A DNA stretch of 49,644 nt from Salinivibrio siamensis. GTDB lineage: Bacteria > Pseudomonadota > Gammaproteobacteria > Enterobacterales > Vibrionaceae. The notes beneath the pieces are model-generated. The model had not been told where the DNA came from. It saw only the letters and a list, made by a program, of their open reading frames with translations, and made no database searches. A program made the position numbers and the translations under genes. The stretch lies in contig NZ_MUFB01000001.1 of the NCBI RefSeq assembly GCF_001996005.1, positions 239,354-288,997 on the forward strand, given 5' to 3'. The stretch's first letter is position 1. Every line of letters begins with the position of its first letter. Shown here piece after piece: positions 39,557-48,270 of this stretch.

Positions 39557-42415
39557 ATGGAAAAGACATATAATCCACAATCAATCGAAAAAGCGCTGTA
39601 TCAGCGCTGGGAAGAGGCGGGCTATTTCCGACCTCATGGTGATACCAGCAAAGATGCATTCAGCATCATGATCCCGCCTCCAAACGTGACCGGTAGCCTG
39701 CATATGGGCCACGCGTTCCAGGATACCATTATGGATACCCTGACCCGTGCCGCACGGATGAAGGGCAAAAATACCCTATGGCAAGTGGGAACGGACCACG
39801 CCGGTATCGCGACGCAGATGGTCGTGGAGCGCAAGATCGCCGCCGAAGAAGGCAAAACCAAACACGATTACGGTCGTGAGGCCTTTGTTGACAAAATTTG
39901 GCAATGGAAAGGCGAATCTGGTGGCACCATTACCCAACAATTGCGCCGCTTAGGGGCCTCTGTCGACTGGGATCGCGAACGCTTCACCATGGATGAAGGC
40001 TTTTCCAATGCCGTCAAAGAAGTGTTTGTTCGCCTGCACCAAGAAGACTTGATTTACCGCGGTAAACGCCTGGTGAACTGGGATCCTAAGCTGCACACGG
40101 CCATTTCTGACTTAGAAGTGGAAAACAAAGACAAGAAAGGCCACATGTGGCATTTCCGTTATCCACTTGCTGATGGCGCCCAAACCGCCGAAGGCAAAGA
40201 CTACATCGTGGTGGCCACCACTCGCCCAGAAACCATGCTGGGCGATACCGGTGTTGCGGTCAACCCAGAAGACCCGCGCTATAAAGACCTGATTGGCAAG
40301 CACGTATTGCTGCCTGTGGTCAATCGTCGCATCCCAATTGTGGGCGATGAGCACGCCGACATGGAAAAAGGCACCGGCTGTGTGAAAATCACCCCTGCGC
40401 ACGACTTTAACGACTACGAAGTCGGCCAGCGCCACCAGCTACCGATGATCAACATCCTGACCTTGAACGCCGACATTCGCGATCAGGCTGAAGTATTTGA
40501 CCATAAAGGCCAGCCAAGTGATGCGTTCGATAGTGCCCTGCCAGAAAACTACCAAGGCCTGGAGCGTTTTGCCGCACGTAAAGCGATCGTGGCCGAATTT
40601 GATGCGCTGGGCTTATTGGATGAAATTAAAGATCACGATCTGACCGTGCCGTATGGCGATCGCGGCGGCGTAGTGATTGAGCCAATGCTGACCGACCAGT
40701 GGTATGTGCGCACCGCGCCATTAGCAGAGCCGGCGGTAAAAGCTGTTGAAGACGGCGATATCCAATTTGTGCCTAAGCAGTACGAGAACATGTACTTCGC
40801 GTGGATGCGTGATGTGCAAGATTGGTGTATTTCACGTCAGCTTTGGTGGGGTCACCGCATTCCTGCGTGGTACGACGATCAAGGCAATGTCTATGTGGGC
40901 CGTGACGAAGACGAAGTGCGTCGCGATAACCAGATTGGCGACGACGTCGCGCTACGCCAAGACGAAGACGTGTTGGATACTTGGTTCTCCTCCGCGCTTT
41001 GGACGTTCGGCACCCTAGGCTGGCCAGAAAATACCGATGCACTGAAAACCTTCCACCCCACCGATGTGTTGGTATCAGGCTTTGATATCATTTTCTTCTG
41101 GGTGGCGCGCATGATCATGATGACCATGCACTTCATCAAAGATGAAAACGGCAAGCCACAAGTGCCGTTTAAGACCATTTACATGACCGGTCTTATCCGC
41201 GATGAAAGTGGCGCCAAGATGTCAAAATCCAAGGGTAACGTACTCGACCCGCTCGATATGATTGACGGCATCAGTGTTGATGACTTGGTTGCCAAGCGCA
41301 CCGGCAACATGATGCAGCCGAAGCTGGCAGAAAAGATTGAAAAGGCGACCCGTAAAACCTTCGAGAATGGCATCGAAGCCCACGGCACCGACGCACTGCG
41401 CTTTACCCTCGCGGCATTGGCCTCAACCGGCCGTGACATCAACTGGGATATGAAGCGCCTTGAAGGGTATCGCAACTTCTGTAACAAGCTGTGGAACGCC
41501 AGCCGTTACGTGCTGATGAACACCGAAGAGCAAGATTGCGGCATGAGCGGCGGCGAGATGCAATTCTCACTGGCCGATCAGTGGATCGAGTCTCAGTTCC
41601 AGCAAGCGGCGAAAGACTTCAATACTCACCTCGACAACTATCGTCTCGATATGGCGGCCGGTGTCTTGTATGAGTTTATCTGGCACCAGTTCTGTGACTG
41701 GTACTTAGAGCTCACCAAGCCCGTACTGTGGAAAGGTGACGACGCACAGCAACGTGCGACCCGTTACACCCTGATCACCGTCTTGGAAAAAACCTTGCGT
41801 CTAGCGCACCCTGTGATCCCTTACATCACGGAAGCGATTTGGCAGAGCGTCAAACCACTGGTTGACGGTGTCGACGGCGACACCATTATGAACCAGCCGT
41901 TGCCGCAATTTGATGCCAGCCGTGTTAACGCGCAAGCCTCAGAAGACATTGAGTGGGTGAAGCAGTTTATTGTCAGCATCCGTAACCTGCGCGCAGAATA
42001 CGACATTGCGCCAAGCCAGCCGCTTGAAGTGATGCTAAAAGCCGCGGATAGCCGTGATGCTGAGCGTGCCACCCGCAACCGCACCACCTTGAATGCCTTG
42101 GCAAAACTCGGCAACTTCACCGTGCTTGACGGTAGCGAAACCTTGCCTGCGTGTGCCTCTGCGTTGGTCGGCAGCTCGGAGATCTTGATCCCGATGGCGG
42201 GCTTGATTGATAAAGACGCCGAGTTAGCACGTCTGGATAAAGAAATCGCCAGAGTCGAAGGTGAAATCAAGCGTGTTGAAGGCAAGCTGGGCAACGAAAG
42301 TTTCGTCGCCAAAGCACCTGAAGCCGTGGTGGCGAAAGAGCGTGAAAAGCTCGACGGCTACCGTGAGAGCCTCACCAAGCTTGGCGAGCAAAAAGCGACG
42401 ATCGCCGCGCTATAA
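39557..42415 (+). CDS. valS: Valyl-tRNA synthetase
   Basis: This 952-residue class I synthetase charges tRNA-Val. The HIGH-type motif is in [14 protein letters not shown], and the KMSKS loop is [13 protein letters not shown]. Between them lies the large CP1 editing domain (about 185-325, including [18 protein letters not shown]), which removes mischarged threonine. The anticodon-binding helical domain follows, and the C-terminal coiled-coil arm (about 880-950, [20 protein letters not shown]) ends the protein. The length matches E. coli (951). holC lies just upstream and a strong terminator just downstream. Confidence 0.98.
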   Translation: MEKTYNPQSIEKALYQRWEEAGYFRPHGDTSKDAFSIMIPPPNVTGSLHMGHAFQDTIMDTLTRAARMKGKNTLWQVGTDHAGIATQMVVERKIAAEEGKTKHDYGREAFVDKIWQWKGESGGTITQQLRRLGASVDWDRERFTMDEGFSNAVKEVFVRLHQEDLIYRGKRLVNWDPKLHTAISDLEVENKDKKGHMWHFRYPLADGAQTAEGKDYIVVATTRPETMLGDTGVAVNPEDPRYKDLIGKHVLLPVVNRRIPIVGDEHADMEKGTGCVKITPAHDFNDYEVGQRHQLPMINILTLNADIRDQAEVFDHKGQPSDAFDSALPENYQGLERFAARKAIVAEFDALGLLDEIKDHDLTVPYGDRGGVVIEPMLTDQWYVRTAPLAEPAVKAVEDGDIQFVPKQYENMYFAWMRDVQDWCISRQLWWGHRIPAWYDDQGNVYVGRDEDEVRRDNQIGDDVALRQDEDVLDTWFSSALWTFGTLGWPENTDALKTFHPTDVLVSGFDIIFFWVARMIMMTMHFIKDENGKPQVPFKTIYMTGLIRDESGAKMSKSKGNVLDPLDMIDGISVDDLVAKRTGNMMQPKLAEKIEKATRKTFENGIEAHGTDALRFTLAALASTGRDINWDMKRLEGYRNFCNKLWNASRYVLMNTEEQDCGMSGGEMQFSLADQWIESQFQQAAKDFNTHLDNYRLDMAAGVLYEFIWHQFCDWYLELTKPVLWKGDDAQQRATRYTLITVLEKTLRLAHPVIPYITEAIWQSVKPLVDGVDGDTIMNQPLPQFDASRVNAQASEDIEWVKQFIVSIRNLRAEYDIAPSQPLEVMLKAADSRDAERATRNRTTLNALAKLGNFTVLDGSETLPACASALVGSSEILIPMAGLIDKDAELARLDKEIARVEGEIKRVEGKLGNESFVAKAPEAVVAKEREKLDGYRESLTKLGEQKATIAAL

Positions 42416-42437
42416 TCCTCGGCTCACTCAGCCTATC

Positions 42438-42467
42438 AAGCCACACCGCTCGGTGTGGCTTTTTTTA
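42438..42467 (+). terminator. Terminator of holC-valS
   Basis: A 9-bp stem AGCCACACC/GGTGTGGCT (42439-42447 with 42452-42460) is followed by T7. Confidence 0.92.
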
Positions 42468-42648
42468 TATCCCACCTCAGCGCAACCTTGGCTTGGTCAG
42501 CTTTTAAACGCTTGTTATCCCTAGCACTGATCGCCGTTGATAGCTCTGCTCTATGTAAAAGATAGTGAGAACCGTTTTTATTTATCGACAAAGACACGAC
42601 ATACTGTCAGTGTTGATTAAACGCGTGTTGCCAATAAGGAGCTACACC

Positions 42649-43032
42649 ATGAAGAAGACACTCAGTTTTGCGGCTATCCACTTTTCTATCGCCTTTACCG
42701 TGGCCTATGTGCTAACCGGCGATATCATCATTGGCAGCCTGATTGCGATGACCGAGCCCACCGTCAATACTGGCGCGTTTTATCTTCATGAAAAACTCTG
42801 GCAGCTTAGCCGCCAAGCGCGCCCAGCGGTCAAAACGGCCAGCTTTGCGGTGATACACTTTAACGTTGCCTTTTTGGTGGGCTATTTAATCAGTGGCGAT
42901 TGGCTAGTCGGTGGCGCACTGGCGCTGGTTGAGCCGAGCATCAACACCTTGGCGTACTTCTTCCATGAAAAGGTGTGGCAGCGTCGCCATGCGGTAAAAC
43001 CGGCACCGCTTCACTTGGGGCATCATCATTAA
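42649..43032 (+). CDS. Small membrane protein with two tandem DUF2061 units
   Basis: This 127-residue protein consists of one module repeated twice. Unit 1 (about residues 5-50) reads FAAIHFSIAFTVAYVLTGD, ending in YLHEKLW. Unit 2 (about 64-110) reads FAVIHFNVAFLVGYLISGD, ending in FFHEKVW. Each unit has two hydrophobic stretches, a conserved HF near the start, an EP(T/S)(V/I)NT motif between the stretches, and a final HEK-W. This matches DUF2061, a family of predicted membrane proteins of unknown role. The C-terminus is His-rich (LHLGHHH). ATG 42649 was chosen for its AAGGAG 7 bases upstream; the frame is open earlier. I cannot assign a function. The gene stands alone between valS and the M48 gene, with its own terminator. 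Confidence 0.85.
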   Translation: MKKTLSFAAIHFSIAFTVAYVLTGDIIIGSLIAMTEPTVNTGAFYLHEKLWQLSRQARPAVKTASFAVIHFNVAFLVGYLISGDWLVGGALALVEPSINTLAYFFHEKVWQRRHAVKPAPLHLGHHH

Positions 43033-43070
43033 AAAAACCACCGGCACGCTGAAGGTGCCGATGGTTTTTT
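43032..43070. terminator. Shared terminator between the DUF2061 gene and the M48 protease gene
   Basis: AAAAAACCA-C-CGGCAC pairs with GTGCCG-A-TGGTTTTTT (one mismatch), loop 7 bases. There are T runs on both strands, and the two convergent genes end at 43032 and 43096. Confidence 0.82.
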
Positions 43071-43095
43071 ATTGTTTACGCTTGCTCACGAGCAT

Positions 43096-44097
43096 TTAAC
43101 GCGCGTTTTCAATCGCCTCAATCCGCGCTTTCATGCCAGGGTGCGTACTTAACCACTCTAGCTGTTTACCCGTATTATTTGCCTCACCGAGCCGCTCAAA
43201 CATCACCTTCATCACATTCGCATTCCCATAGATAGCCGTCATATGTTGCTGGGCATACGCATCGGCTTCTCGCTCATCGTCGCGTGAGTAGCCTTGCGTC
43301 AGCAAAAACACGCCACCTCCCAATAAGTTGTCAGCTAACCCCGTGCTTTCACCGGTTAGCAAGGCAACGGTGGTCGAGATCAGGGCGGCACGCACCAGGG
43401 ACTTCAGCGAGTGTTGGTATGCCAAATGCCCCACCTCGTGCAACAAGATGCTATTCAGTTGTGCGGGGGTATCCGCTAACGCGACAAGCGCATCGGTCAC
43501 AATAATAGTGCCATCAGAGAGTGCTAACGCATTCGCAGTGCCTTCCCACTGCCGAAACTCGAGCCTTGGCTCAACAGGAAGCGTCGGCAACTGCCCGACC
43601 AAAGCGTCAAACTGTTGCTGCACCTGCACCTGCGTTGCCTGACTCAACTCAGTCGGCGCTAGCATATGCTCATCCAAGGTCTCCTGAGTTTGCTGACCAA
43701 TCTGGCGGGAGACCTCATCAGGCACCCAGGGCACCAAGCTACGACTCAGAGCAGGCAAACCATGGCTAAACAGCAGCACCACCAATAACACTACCACCAG
43801 CAAGCTTGCCAGAATCGCTAACTTGTGCTGCTCCAACCAATGCAACCACTTTCCGCGCCGCGAAGGTCCAAGCGCAGTGGCCAGAGACTGACTCTCATCA
43901 GGGATGAATGTTTGCCCGTCAGGAAAGGTCAGTACCAATGGCAGATTCCCCACCGGTACCGACACATCCATGTCTACAAGTGGCCAAGCATGTTCACCCT
44001 GCTCAGTGGTGATATACACATGGCGATCAGCCAGCGTTAGCTCAGCATCGAGCTTTGTCGCACTGTGGGGAGGGTGATAGATGCCTCGCCAACTCAT
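43096..44097 (-). CDS. Membrane-anchored M48 family metallopeptidase
   Basis: This 333-residue protein has a hydrophilic N-terminal region of about 90 residues, one strong membrane segment (about 93-110, LAILASLLVVVLLVVLLF), and a zinc peptidase domain. The zinc motif HEVGH is at 220-224, with the catalytic Glu at 221. The third ligand is probably Glu277 in EREADAYA. The domain would lie on the periplasmic side if the basic segment before the helix stays inside. Substrates are unknown; envelope protein quality control is a fair guess by analogy with the BepA/HtpX-type M48 enzymes. It overlaps the upstream yjgN by 4 bases (ATGA), so the two are likely co-translated and may work together. Confidence 0.88.
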   Translation of the reverse strand: MSWRGIYHPPHSATKLDAELTLADRHVYITTEQGEHAWPLVDMDVSVPVGNLPLVLTFPDGQTFIPDESQSLATALGPSRRGKWLHWLEQHKLAILASLLVVVLLVVLLFSHGLPALSRSLVPWVPDEVSRQIGQQTQETLDEHMLAPTELSQATQVQVQQQFDALVGQLPTLPVEPRLEFRQWEGTANALALSDGTIIVTDALVALADTPAQLNSILLHEVGHLAYQHSLKSLVRAALISTTVALLTGESTGLADNLLGGGVFLLTQGYSRDDEREADAYAQQHMTAIYGNANVMKVMFERLGEANNTGKQLEWLSTHPGMKARIEAIENAR

Positions 44098-45224
44098 CCA
44101 ATACCTACACCTAAATCAAAGGCATTAGCCACCTCGTCAGCCACGGCATTGTTATTGGTCACCGCCTCGCCTTCAGCGTGCAGCTGAGACAAATCACCGA
44201 TAACAAAGGTCACATTGGCAAGATAGGCCGCAGTGCGCACTTTTACCCATGGTGTGGCAATACCAATGGTGACAATCAGCAACGCCAAGTTCGTCATCAG
44301 TAAGTACAAAAGCCCCCCCACTGTCATGCGAGACGCCAATTGATAAGCAGGGCTATCGCCGACTTCGACTTGACCAAAGAGATAGTTGCGGATCCTAGTA
44401 CGAATAAAAGCGTTAATAATGATGACCGTCAGCGCTAAGAATAGGTAGGCCCCGATGATTAGTAACTGGAAGCTGCCGCTGCTTGGCGATGTGAAGGCAC
44501 TGACATCGGTTCCCATCACAATGGCCACTGCGATCCCAGCCACCGCCGAAAGGCCAAACCAAATAAGGCCGGCTTGCAGATAGGTTTTGGCAAATATTTT
44601 CCAGCTTACCTCAGCCTTAAATTTTTGATTTCCATAGGTAGAGTGATTGAGGTAATAACGTGCGACTTGCGAGGCAATCCATGCATAAGACAAAAAGCCA
44701 ACCACAATGGCAAGTAAAAGGAGTGTGATGCCAAAGCCAAAATGGCCACCAGTCAGTTGCGAGCCGCCAAAGAACGACACCACGCCTATGCTGAGGTAGC
44801 ACAATACCGGCAGCCCCAAGAAAACCAGGTACGCGGTTGACAGTTTGCCCGTAAAGTCGAACCGAACATTACGGTAGCTGGTCATTCTGGCATCAAAGCG
44901 CATATTGTTGCGAATTAACCAGGGCATCAAGGCTACCCCTATCGCTAGCAAAGCCAGTGATGCAATGGGGAAAAGCTGATTAGCAATCACCCAAACCAAT
45001 ACACACACCGCTGCGATAATCCGGCCAATCAAAATTTGTTTAGGTAAGGCGTGATAACCAAAACGATCGCCCGCAATGTCTGTATTACCGTAAAAATATT
45101 GATTGGTTCGTACTTTTGCCCATGCCGAGTAAATCCCCAAAGTCACACAAGACAACAATATATTTACAATCCATATGCCGAAGAACTCTTTCCCCTGACC
45201 ATGAAATTTAACCTGATTTTCCAT
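44094..45224 (-). CDS. yjgN: DUF898 family inner-membrane protein YjgN
   Basis: This 376-residue multi-pass membrane protein matches E. coli YjgN (398 residues, DUF898). The signature start FHGQGKEFFGIWIVNILLSC is followed by YSAWAKVRTNQYFYGNT. The same FxGxxxEfF-W pattern recurs weakly in the middle (YRNVRFDFTGKLSTAYLVF), and PWVKVRTAAYLANVTFV stands near the C-terminus. About eight to nine hydrophobic segments are visible. The function is unknown. The pairing with an M48 protease downstream, overlapping by 4 bases, suggests the membrane protein delivers or guards the peptidase. Its position between valS and yjgM corresponds to the E. coli order. Confidence 0.9.
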   Translation of the reverse strand: MENQVKFHGQGKEFFGIWIVNILLSCVTLGIYSAWAKVRTNQYFYGNTDIAGDRFGYHALPKQILIGRIIAAVCVLVWVIANQLFPIASLALLAIGVALMPWLIRNNMRFDARMTSYRNVRFDFTGKLSTAYLVFLGLPVLCYLSIGVVSFFGGSQLTGGHFGFGITLLLLAIVVGFLSYAWIASQVARYYLNHSTYGNQKFKAEVSWKIFAKTYLQAGLIWFGLSAVAGIAVAIVMGTDVSAFTSPSSGSFQLLIIGAYLFLALTVIIINAFIRTRIRNYLFGQVEVGDSPAYQLASRMTVGGLLYLLMTNLALLIVTIGIATPWVKVRTAAYLANVTFVIGDLSQLHAEGEAVTNNNAVADEVANAFDLGVGIG

Positions 45225-45519
45225 TCACTTATCTCTTAATCAATAATAAATGCTAATTAACATTACAACGTCCAAAAAACCGGCAGGAATTATGGCACAA
45301 GCTTGAGTGTTTTGGTTAAAAAAATAGACAGAAATACAACCAATATCCCGCAACGGGGGGAGAACAAGAGAGCACTGAAAAAATAACACAAGGCAATCTT
45401 AAGAATGAGGCGGAATAATAAAAGACGACCATAAACGCATCTTGCTGCGGCGGCACTCAGTTGTGAAAAGCCATCTGGTGAGGTAATTTATTGATACATA
45501 TATAATTCGGAGTGTATTC
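45225..45519. promoter_or_regulatory. yjgN-yjgM divergent region
   Basis: These 295 AT-rich bases have no gene. A consensus TATAAT (45501-45506) lies only 14 bases before the yjgM start, with CGGAGTG (45508-45514) as ribosome site. If it is the -10, the message would have an almost absent leader. A -35 partner is unclear. I see nothing else definite. Confidence 0.45.
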
Positions 45520-46044
45520 ATGGCCCAGGATAGGCCCCAAGACTTACACGAGCCAAGCTCACACGCACCTTTAACCGTGCGTTTAATGACACCAAACGAT
45601 AACCCTGCGATTGCCGATGTGATTCGTCGCGTCTCTGCCGAGCATGGTCTCAGTGCCGATGCCGGGTTTAGCGTCGCTGATCCCACCCTTGACTGCCTTA
45701 GCGAGCAATATACGCACCCGCAAGCGGCCTATTGGGTGATTGAAGCCGATGGGGAGATCCTCGGCGGTGGCGGTATTGCCCCTTTGCCTGGACACGATAG
45801 CGTGTGCGAGCTACAAAAAATGTATTTTTTGCCAGCACTGCGAGGTAAAGGGATGGCGAAACAATTAGCGATTCAGGCGATGGAAACAGCGCGTGCATGG
45901 GGCTATCAACGCTGTTATCTCGAGACCACCGCCAACCTCACCGCCGCCATTGCCTTGTATCAATCACTCGGCTTTACCCCGTGTGCGCGCATGGGCAACA
46001 CCGGTCACGATAGCTGTGAAGTCACCATGATAAAGACGCTCTAA
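45520..46044 (+). CDS. yjgM: GNAT family N-acetyltransferase YjgM
   Basis: This 174-residue acetyltransferase is very close to E. coli YjgM: NPAIADVIRRVSAEHGLSAD, ELQKMYFLPALRGKGMAKQL and RCYLETTANLTAAIALYQSL all align. The acetyl-CoA-binding motif is RGKGMAKQL (R/Q-x-x-G-x-A type), and the C-terminal part ends CEVTMIKTL. The physiological substrate is not established here. The first 18 residues (MAQDRPQDLHEPSSHAPL) are more than the E. coli start; a GTG at 45577 is an alternative start. The gene lies between yjgN and rraB as in E. coli, and divergent from yjgN. Confidence 0.9.
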   Translation: MAQDRPQDLHEPSSHAPLTVRLMTPNDNPAIADVIRRVSAEHGLSADAGFSVADPTLDCLSEQYTHPQAAYWVIEADGEILGGGGIAPLPGHDSVCELQKMYFLPALRGKGMAKQLAIQAMETARAWGYQRCYLETTANLTAAIALYQSLGFTPCARMGNTGHDSCEVTMIKTL

Positions 46045-46057
46045 CCCCACTAGGCAC

Positions 46058-46083
46058 AAAAAAAGCCACGTTAACGTGGCTTT
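46058..46083 (-). terminator. Terminator of rraB
   Basis: The palindrome AAAGCCACG-TTAA-CGTGGCTTT (46062-46083) gives a 9-bp stem. On the minus strand a seven-T run follows, 31 bases after rraB. The T run on the plus side is short, so it may only partly stop yjgM. Confidence 0.85.
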
Positions 46084-46113
46084 AATCAGTATGTTTTATT
46101 CGGCGATCGCGCG

Positions 46114-46494
46114 TTACTCGCTCTCGGGAGCGTCGTCTTCATCCGATTCGAAGTAAGTGCCCCAGCCGTCGTAATCAATGTTGTGCTTATCCGCTAACGC
46201 CACCAACTTTTCAACTTGCTCATCAATGCGCTCAGCATTCAAGGCCGTTTCCATCACTGCATCAAAGCAAACAATAGTGCCGCCCTCTTCCAGCTCAAGC
46301 TCTTCAGCCTCGGCCACTTCAAAGCCCATTTTAAAGGCTTCTACCGCCGCATCTTCCAGCGCTTCAAAGGTATCGGCACACAGGTGGTGCTCAATGGTAT
46401 ACAGCGCATCAGGATCACTGCCATCGGCGAGAAGCTCCTCGATGATCATCCGCGTTTCTTGGTGTTGTTGTTCGATAAGTTCAGCCTGTGACAT
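46114..46494 (-). CDS. rraB: Regulator of RNase E activity RraB
   Basis: This 126-residue acidic protein matches RraB, which binds RNase E and changes its cleavage pattern. The aligned blocks are [40 protein letters not shown] and [17 protein letters not shown]. The acidic C-terminus is typical. I start at ATG 46494 ([10 protein letters not shown]), since E. coli starts at the same place and GGAG lies 9 bases upstream on this strand; the open frame goes on to 46545. E. coli RraB is slightly longer (138) at the acidic tail. In E. coli rraB lies next to argI; here the next gene is arcA. Confidence 0.93.
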   Translation of the reverse strand: MSQAELIEQQHQETRMIIEELLADGSDPDALYTIEHHLCADTFEALEDAAVEAFKMGFEVAEAEELELEEGGTIVCFDAVMETALNAERIDEQVEKLVALADKHNIDYDGWGTYFESDEDDAPESE

Positions 46495-46821
46495 AGACGC
46501 GACTCCAGAAAATGAATACGGGCGCAATATGGCACGGTTTAGCAAAAAATGCCACGTTCCATCATAGTGTCACTGATGAGAAAACCGCCAAGTTAATGAA
46601 ATTTCTGTGACCTTGCTAGTCCGGCGAGATTGTTAGTGATTTGTAACATTGACCTCCCCCGAGAAGGTTGTCATTATTCGAGCATCCAAGGAGGAGATGA
46701 GACACGCCCACCCTGTGCAAACGGCCTGCATTCCCACCTAACCGGTGAGTACACCTCCCGTGTGTGCAAAGCGCTGTTTGTCTCATTACCTGGCCCGTAT
46801 TAAGGAAAAAGAGGACCTACC
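46495..46821 (+). promoter_or_regulatory. rraB-arcA intergenic region with structured arcA leader
   Basis: These 327 bases contain no established gene. A promoter for arcA may be TTGACC (46649-46654) with a -10-like CATTAT, but this is weak. From 46681 onward there is a purine-rich ribosome-like site GGAGG (46690-46694), a possible 14-codon leader ORF, an 8-bp long-range inverted repeat ATGAGACA/TGTCTCAT (46697-46704 with 46779-46786), and competing short stems built from CACC and GGTG. The arcA ribosome site AGAGGA is just before the start. No intrinsic terminator is present in the leader. Confidence 0.45.
46697..46741 (+). CDS. Possible 14-residue leader peptide ahead of arcA
   Basis: ATG 46697 to TAA 46741 encodes MRHAHPVQTACIPT, preceded by AAGGAGG (46688-46694), a strong ribosome site somewhat close to the ATG. 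The start region can pair with 46779-46786, and the last codons (CACC at 46735-46738) can pair with GGTG (46744-46747), which can alternatively pair with CACC (46752-46755). This resembles the logic of a translation-controlled leader. It is too short to recognise by similarity and may not be translated. Confidence 0.3.
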   Translation: MRHAHPVQTACIPT

Positions 46822-48042
46822 ATGAGTGAGTTTTACGTTGGATCCGAAGTTGGGCAACTGAAGCGTGTGCTGCTTCACCGCCCTGAACGAGCGTTGAACC
46901 ACCTGACGCCATCTAACTGCCATGAACTGCTGTTTGATGATGTATTGGCCGTTGAGCGCGCAGGCGAAGAGCATGATATGTTCGCCCGCACACTGACCGA
47001 CCAAGGCGTACACGTTTACCTACTTCACGATTTACTGGTCGAAACCCTCGCGGTGCCAGAAGCCAAGCAATGGCTGCTCGACACCCAACTCAATCAATAT
47101 CGTCTCGGTTATCAGTTCGCCAGTGATGTACGCGCTTATATGGCGGACATTGACCACAACACCCTCGCTGACATTCTACTTGGCGGTTTAAGCTATATCG
47201 ACTTGCCCGTGCAATCATCCTCGATGATGCAGGCCATGCATGATAAGACCGACTTTGTAATTGAGCCGCTGCCTAACCACCTATTTACCCGCGACACCTC
47301 GTGCTGGGTGTATGGCGGCGTATCACTCAACCCCATGGCCAAATCGGCGCGCCAACGTGAAACCAACCACCTACGTGCCATTTACCGCTGGCACCCTGAA
47401 TTTGCCGATAGCCCGTTTATTAATTACCTCGGCGATGAAGTACGTGACTACGACAACGCCATGATTGAAGGCGGCGATGTGCTGGTTATTGGCCGCGGCG
47501 CGGTATTAATTGGCATGTCCGAGCGCACCACCCCACAAGGGGTTGAGCAGCTGGCACGCAGCCTGCTGTTTAGTGGCCAAGCCAAAGAAGTGATTGCCGT
47601 GCAACTGCCGAAAAACCGCTCGTGCATGCACCTAGATACGGTGATGACCCACATGGACGTGCATACCTTCTCGGTTTACCCCACTGTGATGCGCCCCGAC
47701 TTGCCATGCTGGCGCCTAACCCGCAAAGGCGAAGATAGCCTTAACGTGGAAGCGCAGTCTTGCTACCTCACCGCGATTGAAAAAGCGCTCGACGTTGGCC
47801 CGCTGAACATCATTACCACCGGCGGTGACAGCTATGCTGCCGAGCGCGAACAATGGAACGATGCCAACAACGTGCTCACGGTCAAACCTGGGGTGGTGAT
47901 TGGTTATGAAGGCAACACCTACACCAACGAGAAATACGACAAAGCCGGAATCAAGGTGCTCTCGATCCCGGGTGACCAACTAGGTCGTGGCCGCGGTGGC
48001 GCGCGCTGTATGAGCTGCCCACTCGAACGCGACGGCATTTAA
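46822..48042 (+). CDS. arcA: Arginine deiminase ArcA
   Basis: This 406-residue enzyme hydrolyses arginine to citrulline and ammonia, the first step of the ADI pathway, useful for ATP under low oxygen and for acid resistance. Catalytic features are the catalytic Cys396 ([17 protein letters not shown]), GGD motif [23 protein letters not shown], and the His/Asp motif [13 protein letters not shown]. The length matches bacterial ADI. arcB and arcC (ornithine carbamoyltransferase, carbamate kinase) do not follow within the window; instead a terminator and an unrelated gene do, so the pathway partners must be elsewhere. The symbol arcA here means arginine deiminase, not the ArcAB response regulator. 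Confidence 0.96.
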   Translation: MSEFYVGSEVGQLKRVLLHRPERALNHLTPSNCHELLFDDVLAVERAGEEHDMFARTLTDQGVHVYLLHDLLVETLAVPEAKQWLLDTQLNQYRLGYQFASDVRAYMADIDHNTLADILLGGLSYIDLPVQSSSMMQAMHDKTDFVIEPLPNHLFTRDTSCWVYGGVSLNPMAKSARQRETNHLRAIYRWHPEFADSPFINYLGDEVRDYDNAMIEGGDVLVIGRGAVLIGMSERTTPQGVEQLARSLLFSGQAKEVIAVQLPKNRSCMHLDTVMTHMDVHTFSVYPTVMRPDLPCWRLTRKGEDSLNVEAQSCYLTAIEKALDVGPLNIITTGGDSYAAEREQWNDANNVLTVKPGVVIGYEGNTYTNEKYDKAGIKVLSIPGDQLGRGRGGARCMSCPLERDGI

Positions 48043-48061
48043 CCTCACGCCTTTTCGCTTT

Positions 48062-48092
48062 AACGCCCGGCCACTTGGCCGGGCGTTTTTTT
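48062..48092 (+). terminator. Terminator of arcA
   Basis: A perfect 11-bp stem AACGCCCGGCC/GGCCGGGCGTT (48062-48072 with 48077-48087), loop ACTT, is followed by T7. Confidence 0.93.
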
Positions 48093-48270
48093 GCTACTCG
48101 CACACTTTGGTACCAAAAGTGACTAATTTCATGCCGCAGTTGCGCCTTTTTTATGAACTCGGCTCACATCACATTATTTTCTAAATAGCATTATTTCTCA
48201 TTTACGTCGCATGATGGCCTTAGTCAGCATCCGCTGGCGTCAGTTGGAAACACAACAAAAAGGAAACGCG

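Noticed and set aside
42555-42590. GATAGTGAGAACC-type sequence as a Fur box before the DUF2061 gene
   Set aside because: The match to the Fur core is at or below about 10 of 15, and one half-site is lost; no iron-related context.
46515-46545. TGGCACGGTTTAGC and opposite-strand TGGCATTTTTTGC as sigma-54 promoters near rraB
   Set aside because: The GG-GC spacings are 9 and 8 bases instead of 10.
46590-46612. TTAATGAAATTTCTGTG as an ArgR box before arcA
   Set aside because: It has only a short GAAATTTC palindrome; the TGAAT/ATTCA halves of an ARG box are not present.
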